Assembly (NCBI GenBank): GCA_900095095.1
Contig: FMBT01000465.1
Span: forward strand, 24,573 to 88,572
DNA: 64,000 nucleotides
Source of the DNA: Fragilariopsis cylindrus CCMP1102
Lineage: Eukaryota > Bacillariophyta > Bacillariophyceae > Bacillariales > Bacillariaceae
Direction of reading: 5' to 3'
Below, piece by piece: positions 57,801 through 64,000 of the stretch (position 1 is its first letter; every line of letters starts with the position of its first letter). The notes beneath the pieces were generated by a model. It was not told the DNA's origin and searched no databases. It was given only the letters and a program-made list of their open reading frames with translations. Made by a program: the position numbers and the translations under genes.

Positions 57801-58202
57801 GCAGTAAAAATGCTTAATCCATCTGAAGTCAATCAACACATACGTTACGAGGCTCTCAACTACCTCATGTTCTTAAAAAGAAAGCGCTGTGGAAAGATCA
57901 AGGCCAGAGGCTGTGCCGATGGCCGGCCACAAAGAGAATACATCACTAAGGAAGAGTCTAGCTCCCCGACAGTGTCGATATATGCATTGATGACATCATG
58001 TTTAATGGATGCGATAGAAGGCAGATATGTTGCCACATGCGACATCCCGGGAGCATTCCTACAAGCTGACTGGCCAGCAGACCATGACTGCTGGCTCAAA
58101 TTCGATGGAGTAATGGTCGGTATGATATGCAAAATAAACCCCGAATACAAGAAGAATCTCGTACCTGGCAAGAATGGAAAGAAACACTCTATGCCAAGCT
58201 GA
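54882..58202 (+). CDS. Copia Pol, part 1: protease, integrase and start of reverse transcriptase
   Basis: 1106 codons from ATG 54882. An unusual N-terminal extension (~1-230) has hydrophobic stretches at ~12-70. Protease: IALDSGSSIHIF (D274). A degenerate GAG-pre-integrase region follows (~360-465). Integrase core: D502 in SIDLMHVNG, D560 in IEADGAF, and E592 in ETIERQIRFLKER, a block typical of diatom copia elements. The acidic linker (~720-900) is followed by the RT start with CADGRPQ and ATCDIPGAFLQ, whose Asp is the first catalytic one. The frame is lost at ~58184, and the last codons to 58202 are out-of-frame sequence. Confidence 0.9.
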   Translation: MPYEPYDTGWIKPIYGLICLTWLIYNQGCLPTVVSAMCFNNIFIPMFGIAYKLLQAIANSILTVGTAIVQIESCVFRHFNYIDPIFNCIQRFERLMSSVRIHTNPSMAIRPSGICRRHNSSNNKSSSGRHSGMYHARKRLATKRSIITQPWADYWPTQTQVRSNPRTQTWYQRRPLRYKTRNALPAPTIPQSFYPIDDPSYLDVTWYDAISPYWTGGMIWNSAYVLNHQVVSVTTDPIFVSNLSPTLEMSGTVQPPEARSGGKNVGPRTTIALDSGSSIHIFKDAFLLADILSDDSKSIAVRTTDSKFQVNDIGRLCDDLNTLPLPRDGYYYYPNGVANLLSLAMLTETKRVVMDSAIDNAIYVFNDDGSYIRFAKTSNGMYCIDIGTDSNDHVVMAHQTVKGESAQFSAIDCRRAAKVRELQQVLACPSDIDLANAVEHNIIGYNRFTRRDIRIAKKIYGPDVPSLKGKTVKRPSKMPENDTSELPSFIPKEYTDVHISIDLMHVNGVKFLIAHSKHIGLLQTYCVRKNNREAILACILKIVQSYKSRSVFKVVTIEADGAFKSIKHELEGDPYNITLSTCDADRHVETIERQIRFLKERIRAVRLMMPYKKLPMRFTIEMVHQVAQLINSLPKSNGIHAILSPREIVSGKKFRCPTIKIGQYVQGLTGGTNSTDQERSIDALYIGRADNGSGHSVFKLSTKQVVSVNRVVIIPTSEATITAVNHIGNEEGQPEGLEFSDMNGKITLDDFAANDNNDDDSNASDADFKMDEEYQDELDKERKLELKDNPDNDADPDSTGFGSDDPDSQIDFFQNPIQQHNQGVEPVIFDNRTRSANNPTVALTTTTPAAKQECGSDKKKKYPIINDGTHLIEEDLDDDLIQDNTVVPNNDKVIDAAVEEPSVPSELVSDLGSYWAFAQSSHAYVLNTIASYNNIEASKSTPQYGFNRGLKEFKDLGYEATVKELDDNLLGMNAVKMLNPSEVNQHIRYEALNYLMFLKRKRCGKIKARGCADGRPQREYITKEESSSPTVSIYALMTSCLMDAIEGRYVATCDIPGAFLQADWPADHDCWLKFDGVMVGMICKINPEYKKNLVPGKNGKKHSMPS

Positions 58203-59420
58203 CTAAAGCAGTGTATGGTACACTACTTGGTGCTAAATTATTCTACGACAAGCTTAGTAAGCAATTAGTGGAATGGGGATATGAACCAAATTGCTATGAT
58301 GGATGCACATTCAATAAGATGGTTGATGGCAACCAAGTTACAATCCAATTCCATGTGGATGACTTGAAGATATCACACGTCAAGCAATCTGTTGTGGACG
58401 CGGTACTAACCGACCTCAACAAGCAATTTGGTACAACAAGAAAGCCACTTGCTGCTAGCACCGGATTGGTCCATGACTATCTTGGTATCACTATTGATTA
58501 CAGTGAAAAGGGGAAGGTAATCTTCACCATGTACGACTACTTGGAGGATATCCTGGAGGAAATGCCTAATGATATGAGGGGAACATCACCTACACCAGCA
58601 AGTAGCAACTTGTTTGATGCGGATGAAGATTCACCACTGCTTAATGAAAAAGAAGCAGATTTCTTCCATCGAACAACAGCGAGGCTACTGTTTGCTTCAA
58701 AGAGAGCGAGACCAGATCTACAGGTAGCTGTAGCATATCTATGTACTCGAGTGAAAGCTCCAACACAGTCAGATTACCGGAAAATTAACCAGGGTGATCA
58801 AATATTTACGACTAACCATATCCATTCCACTCGTGTTGGGATGGGATGGTACTGGAAAACTATTATGGTCAGTGGATGCATCGTTTGCAATACACAAGGA
58901 TATGAGAAGCCATACCGGTGCTGTATTAACACTGGGACAAGGCGCCCTATTGGCAATGTCAATCAAGCAAAAGATCAACACCAAGAGCTCTACGGAAGCA
59001 GAATTAGTTGGGGTCGATGATGCAATGAACTTTGTTGAATGGGTGCAGTTATTTGTAGGAGAACAGCTCAAATCAATTAACAGCGATTCAATTTTGAAGA
59101 AGATTGGGTCTGAAATTGTGATACAACAAGACAATACAAGTACAATTCTGTTGGCAAGAAATGGTAAACAATCTAGTACCAAAAGGACTAGGCACATCAA
59201 CATTCGGTATTTCTATGTAACAAGCAAGATCAAGGATGGAAGTATGAGTGTTATATATCATCCAACTAAGGAAATGGTATCCGACTATTTGACCAAGCCC
59301 CTACAGGGTTGCCTATTTAGGACTCACAGGAATTCTATTATGGGACATACAGAGGAATCCATTGCCAAGTATCACAAGGCATATTCGGATGCCAAGAAGG
59401 GTGGGTCTCCACCTAATTGA
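58127..59420 (+). pseudogene. Copia Pol, parts 2-3: reverse transcriptase core and RNase H, frameshifted
   Basis: From ~58185 the RT continues in the -1 frame: AKLTKAVYGTLLGAKLFY, then FHVDDLKISH with the catalytic Asp pair (FHVDD instead of YVDD), and DYLGITIDYS. Near 58789 a second shift moves coding back to the original frame, giving IKYLRLTISIPLVLGWD and RNase H: WSVDASFAIHKDMRSHTG, INTKSSTEAELVG and later QDNTSTILLARNG, ending at 59420. Each shift is explained by one base, an A lost in an A run and a C gained at aacca. No slippery site is evident, so these are mutations rather than recoding. Confidence 0.88.
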
Positions 59421-59486
59421 ATATTATTTAAAGGTATGTATATTCGATACATTAACATACTGTTCTATATATCAAATATAGGAGTG

Positions 59487-59852
59487 TGTTGCGGATTCAA
59501 TTTATTTGGAGTCCCGTGAGGTTTTTGTGGTAGTCGCGGATCATATGCATTATGACATCTGTGCACGTCGCTTCCTCACAATAATAAAACATGTGAAGTT
59601 ATCTAGTTGTGTGGCTGACAATTGACGAGAGCCGATGTGTTGTGTTTACATTGTGCAAATGAATATCATTGCACCTCTGTACACTGCACCTCCACTGTCA
59701 TGTCACTACTCATTATTTATTAATTATCTATGCAATAGGGAAATATATAAATAACTAAGTTAACTAGCAAACATACAGTCTCTTCAAGCATTACATAGCC
59801 ATAGCAATCACAAGTACCTCAGATCGCAGAGGGTGTCTATTGTATTTCAACA
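59487..59852 (+). repeat. 3' LTR
   Basis: 366 bp, nearly identical to 52130-52498. Differences seen: G to C near 59633 (gagaggcg versus gagagccg) and loss of gtc near 59703. A strong polypurine tract before it is not obvious (only ggag). Confidence 0.93.
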
Positions 59853-60331
59853 CTCTATGTAGATGCTGGTGCACCCAAACCATCTGGTGTTGTCCTCTGC
59901 AACCTTTTCAAATGAGTTATTGTGTTGTACATTCTGGTCAAAAATCATGTTGTTGTGTGTGCCTTCCACACCAACAATTCCGGATTTCATTCTGCAACCA
60001 CAGGAACAGAAAAGTTGTAGGAGGCAAACATAATGCTCTAGTACTCTATGTGGATGCTAGTGCACCCAACCCATTGTATCTGGTGTTGTCCTCAGAAACC
60101 CTTTATATGAGATATTTTGTATTCATTATTTTTTTGATCAAAGATCATATCATGTTGTTGTTTTTGTGCCTTCCACACCAGCAAAATGAATTCTATTCCG
60201 CAACCACAAGAACAGAAACAATGTTCTAGTACAATATGTGGATTTTTGTGCACCTGACCCACCTGGTGTTGTTCTCTGAAACCCCTTTATTTGAGATCTT
60301 TTGTGGTAAATTTCTGATCAAAAATCATATC
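59853..60331 (-). repeat. Satellite-like array, three units, minus orientation
   Basis: Units at ~59853-60041, 60042-60229 and 60230-60331 are the reverse complement of the units left of the element. Matching blocks include ctctatgt-gatgctgg-gcacccaa, tctggtgttgtcctc, ttgatcaaa-atcatat and gaacagaaa. The last unit is partial. Confidence 0.88.
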
Positions 60332-61299
60332 ATCAATTGTCCAAAATACATACATTTATTTCATTATTTAAACATACCACCAGGTAAATTAGAAGACAGA
60401 ATTGGTTCACTGTCCTCACTAGGACATATTGCATGCGAATGGGAAGCCTCATCATCCCAACCCACCATTATTTTGGATGTAATTGTAGTTTACCCCTGTT
60501 TTCCAAAATTACTCATATAAAAACCAATCAAGGACCGTACTTAGAATAGGCACTGTTGGTTGGAAAATGATCCCACACCAATTTTGATAGGAACATCCAC
60601 ACACATACTCATAAAATAAACTATTTATCTTGACTGGACCACATACAGTAAGATATGAGCCAAATGGGTGTTCAACTACTGTACATAGATTACACCAGTA
60701 AAAAGAAATTGGTTGACACACACTTTTTGGTAAATGTTTGCCTCGCAATGTCATTTTGGACATGAGCATGGGTATGGGTATATGGGGAGATGTATGTGTA
60801 TGTGTATGTGTATATATGTATGAGCATGCTCATGAGCATGAGCATGAATATGAGCATGGGCAGTTGGTGACGAGGCTGCTGCTGAATGCATACAAACTCC
60901 CTTTTCTACTGCAGTTATTATTGATATTTGTTCCTGACAATTATACTATTAATACATACATCAGCACAGGTAAAGATGCATTAGTTCCATGTTGTAATGG
61001 ATCTTGCATCCAGTCAAAGAAATGTCTTCTTCTGTGCACCATCATATATATTACCATGTATATTTTTCTGTAAAACTCCTTATTAGAATGGAATATTTGC
61101 CTTGAAATGTGGTGGGGCAGCCTTCACCTGGAATAATTTCCTCCATTAGTATGGCCTGATAAGCTAAGGAGGGAAGAAGGGAGGAGAGATATGTCTATGC
61201 CATGTATGCATGTACATAACAGGCTAGCTAGTGGTAGGACCAGCACTACTAGGTAAAATGACACCTGCCAAAACCCTTGAAAAATCTGTGTTGTAACAG

Positions 61300-61347
61300 A
61301 TTATCTTACTGAGCACTTAGCCATGGAGTGGAACCAACTAGGAGTGG

Positions 61348-61399
<52 letters not shown>

Positions 61400-62360
61400 G
61401 GAGAAAAAAAAGGAAGAAAAACACAATATGGACACATAAAGCAGGGTAGGACTAATGAGGTGGTAGGACCAGCATAATATGTCTTGCCAAAAAAAATATG
61501 ATGTAAATTAGTAGAATGAGAGAAAATCAAAAGCTTACACGTAGCTATGGAGCGTTGGAACCCACTGTCAAGAGAGGGAGGGCGCAGTAGCAGTAGGAAT
61601 TGCCAGTCAAATTTTCTTCCTAATCAACACTGTACTAATAAATAAAAAGATAAATGGTACCAGATTAATGCAGGAGGAAAAAGAGATGACAAAAAGACCA
61701 TGGATGTAGTATACAGTGAGCGTGGACTTGACTAGCACCAGTATGGAATTGTTGCAAATTCTTGTGTAAAATCAGGATGAGAGTGAGATGTTGATCTAGT
61801 CAGCATCAGAATAGCCCACAATACTTAGCTATGGAGTGGGACCCAGTATCAAGAGAGAGGGAGATCATAGGTTTATATAGAGGGCTAGAGTAGCAGGACA
61901 AGAACACAACTTGTATGAAGTTCTTGTCTAGATCAGATGAATGACAGCAACTAGTAGCTCCTCCTTAGCAGCAGAGTGGGAAAATACCATCAAGAGAGTT
62001 AGAAAGGAAGAGGAGGAAAAGAGAAAGATAGGGTGAATGTATGGGTGTACACAGCAGACTAGTGGTGGTCTTACCACCAACTACTATGACTAGAAATGCA
62101 AGAGATAGTCGGCATAATAGGTTGTACTTAAAAATGTATAGTGGAACCCACCACTAAAATAGAGAGAGAGAGAGAAACAGTACAACACAGGTAGTGGGCA
62201 GGACTATACTAACTAGCACAATTAAAAAGACTTGTGTGAAATTACTGCAAATTCTTGTTCAAAAGAAGGAGAGTGGCAATGATGGTGGTCAGTAGCTCAC
62301 AACACTTATTTAGCCATGGAATGGAACCAAACCCCCACCATCAAGAGAGATGGAGAGGTA
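61300..62360 (+). repeat. Degenerate tandem repeat with TAGC(C/T)ATGGAGTGGAACC core
   Basis: The core recurs near 61318, 61543, 61829, 62140 (partial) and 62311, usually followed within ~30 bp by atcaagagag and a GA-rich tract. Between cores, gcaaattcttgt and gtggtaggaccagca-type phrases recur. Spacing is ~170-310 bp. Non-coding; an old satellite or repeated element. Confidence 0.6.
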
Positions 62361-62854
62361 GAAGATATAGAGATAGAATGAGATGTGAGTGTGAGTGTGA
62401 GTGTGAATGTGTGTGTGTGTGTGTGTGTGTGCGTGTGTGTGTGCGGGAGAGAGAGAGAGAGGGTATGGTACATGGTGCATGGTGCATGGTGTGAATGTGG
62501 CACATGGCGCAGTGCAGTCCTAGTGTTGAAAAGTTATGCACACAATATAATGGCCAATTAACAGAACCAAGGATTTTTCTTTATCTTTTTAAATTCATGA
62601 TTTGATGTATTGATTGTGGGGTGCAATGCGTATGCTCTGTGCATTGTGAGCAGCACACTTTCCTGCTGAGCAGAGCAGGGCAGTGCAGACAGTAAATATT
62701 TTATTATCCCTGTACTAGTACTCAAAAGTTAGAGCCTACTAGTATAGTAGTTCCTACACATACTGTGCATGTATTATTATTAGTGTAGAATACCAAACAG
62801 CTACAAATAATAAAAATAATACTGAATAATGATTACAAGATGATGTACGACGTA

Positions 62855-62870
62855 CGAAGTACGTACTTCG
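62855..62870. repeat. 16-bp perfect palindrome
   Basis: cgaagtacgtacttcg is self-complementary. It lies ~190 bp upstream of the BED-finger gene and could be a dimeric factor site, or chance. Confidence 0.5.
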
Positions 62871-63059
62871 CACCTGTTGTTTAAAAGGCTTAATTGTTGT
62901 ATTGAGATTGCTTATTCAGTCGAAGCAAGTTATTATATTCATTATCCTTCTTCTCTCTCATTCTTTTCATTTTAGTAACATACACAACAGCAGTGTGGTA
63001 AATGGGGATGGGCTGGGTGTTTATTACGTATATCGTATATCGGCTGCATCAATTATATA

Positions 63060-63854
63060 ATGTCGTTGCCTAATAACAATAATATCAACAACAACTATGC
63101 TGCTAGTGGTCACGACGATGAAGCTATAATCCCTGCATCATTCACTGCTGCTGCTGCTACTGGTGGTAACGATGGCGGTAATAGCAGCAGCAATGACAAC
63201 GAAAACGTCGACAACAATAACGCAGCTATAGTCACAACCACAGCTACAGAATCAATAGAAGATTATATCAATGGAAGCGACTACGAGTACGACAATGACG
63301 ATATAATGGATGGTGATGCCAATGATGATATTGATATTGATATTATGGATTTTATGGATAATAGAAATAAAAATAATAGTAATACAAATAATGATGATGC
63401 AGCATTAATTAATATTAATATAGAAGAACATGGTCATATTAATGATCCAATTGTACAACCTGCACGACGTAAAATCAACAAAATAGCAGCAGCAGCAATA
63501 GCAGCAGCAGCTGCAGCAACAATAGAAACGAATACAAATACAAATGATGGAACTACAATAATACCAAAAAAGTACAAGAAAAACGAGAAGATTAATATTG
63601 GTATAGTATATGAAAATAGTATCATCAGTCGATTATATATACCCGATCGTATTTATCGGAAAGAATTATGGTATCATATACGATTAGTAGCACCATCCCC
63701 TACATCCGAATTACCAATTGGACAATATAAATGGAGATCCAAAGATGCTATTGCAGCCTATTGTTTAAAATGTAAATGTCAATTTACCTATAGTATTGGT
63801 ACATCTAAAACTATTACCAGACATTTAATCTCTTATCATAATTATAAAAACTAA
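63060..63854 (+). CDS. BED-type zinc-finger protein, possibly continuing past the window
   Basis: 264 residues from ATG 63060. The N-terminal two thirds are Asn/Asp/Ala-rich. The C-terminal ~60 residues fit a BED finger: W of YKWRSKDAIAAYC, then CLKC (C-x2-C), and RHLISYH (H-x4-H). BED fingers bind DNA and occur in hAT transposases and derived host regulators; no transposase catalytic domain is seen within the window. The stop follows a five-A run at 63846-63850. In the frame beyond it, Lys/Thr/Asn-rich coding-like sequence runs to the window edge. So the stop may be an indel, an intron start or the true end. Confidence 0.6.
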   Translation: MSLPNNNNINNNYAASGHDDEAIIPASFTAAAATGGNDGGNSSSNDNENVDNNNAAIVTTTATESIEDYINGSDYEYDNDDIMDGDANDDIDIDIMDFMDNRNKNNSNTNNDDAALININIEEHGHINDPIVQPARRKINKIAAAAIAAAAAATIETNTNTNDGTTIIPKKYKKNEKINIGIVYENSIISRLYIPDRIYRKELWYHIRLVAPSPTSELPIGQYKWRSKDAIAAYCLKCKCQFTYSIGTSKTITRHLISYHNYKN

Positions 63855-64000
63855 AACTAAAGCTAAGAATAATAATAAGGTAGTGACTAAAAATACTAAT
63901 ACTACTAATACTAAGTCGAAAACTAAAATGGAAGAAGCAGTAGGAGCTACCAAGGCAAAGCAGAAGAAAAAGAAGAAGGATCAACAGCAGCAGCAACAAT

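Larger units (their letters stand above)
52130..59852 (+). mobile_element. Ty1/copia LTR retrotransposon (CoDi-like)
   Basis: 7.7 kb with two LTRs (52130-52498 and 59487-59852), a Gag ORF and a Pol region in the copia order protease, integrase, reverse transcriptase, RNase H. The LTRs start TGTTG and end CAACA. They differ by one substitution and one 3-nt indel by eye, so insertion was recent. The flanking five bases do not match (gtgtg left, ctcta right), and no clear tRNA primer-binding site follows the 5' LTR. Pol is broken by two single-base frameshifts, so this copy should not be autonomous. Confidence 0.95.
60332..63059. other. Intergenic, microsatellite- and repeat-rich
   Basis: No supported gene. 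Contains GTAT/ATGAGC-type simple repeats (60765-60865), a GAAA run then GA run (61350-61399), GA runs at ~62160-62175 and 62446-62460, and GT/GTGTGA runs (62384-62444). A degenerate repeat array lies at 61300-62360. Confidence 0.55.

Noticed and set aside
52125-59857. Target-site duplication for the copia element
   Set aside because: Neighbouring bases gtgtg and ctcta differ, and shifting the LTR boundary by a few bases does not create a match.
1-63999. CRISPR arrays, bacterial operons or riboswitches
   Set aside because: None seen. Spliced introns, triplet repeats and gene layout are eukaryotic, and the tandem repeats lack unique spacers of constant size.

Overview
This is a eukaryotic nuclear window, most likely from an AT-rich diatom (inferred). 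The reasons are: short GT-AG introns (74-195 nt); many triplet repeats coding for runs of Asn, Ser, Asp and Thr; a DUF6824-type domain joined to a CRAL-TRIO-like domain; an HSF-like DNA-binding domain with a helicase-associated-type domain; and a Ty1/copia element whose integrase resembles diatom CoDi elements. The sequence alone does not give the species.

Layout. 0.4-11.4 kb is gene-rich: a two-exon glutamine-synthetase-like gene, a membrane sulfotransferase-like protein, a PAP2 phosphatase, a predicted myristoylated LURP-one/tubby-like protein, a BTB-like protein and a secreted Sel1-repeat protein. A ~170-210 bp duplication brackets the BTB gene. 11.4-19 kb is repeat-rich: two 635-667 bp MITE-like elements with TTAA ends, a fold-back repeat and a decayed piggyBac-like transposase. 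19.2-20.6 kb holds an unknown gene with a near-identical internal 42-bp duplication. 23.3-27.1 kb holds a Tc1/mariner fragment, a PIN-domain protein and a secreted Cys-rich protein, with ~90 bp direct repeats. 27-31 kb is mostly non-coding. 31-37 kb carries an acidic low-complexity protein, a MOSC protein with a C-terminal membrane anchor and an M14-type metallopeptidase. 37-41 kb is repeat-like. 41-50.2 kb carries the CRAL-TRIO/DUF6824 fusion, a second PAP2 phosphatase and a three-exon 1403-residue nuclear-type protein. 51.3-60.3 kb is a copia retrotransposon with nearly identical LTRs, set between satellite arrays of opposite orientation. 60.3-63 kb is microsatellite and degenerate repeat, and a BED-finger gene lies at the right edge.

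The genes do not form an evident pathway or cluster. The most striking locus is the minus-strand gene at 45.7-50.2 kb. It combines a Tudor-like N-terminus, a C2HC finger, a helicase-associated-type domain, an HSF-like domain with an altered recognition helix, and four copies plus one degenerate copy of a module I do not recognise. Two introns cut that module at the same codon phase and the same place. The second theme is mobility: three transposon classes, and two gene insertions or duplications marked by copied 3' ends.
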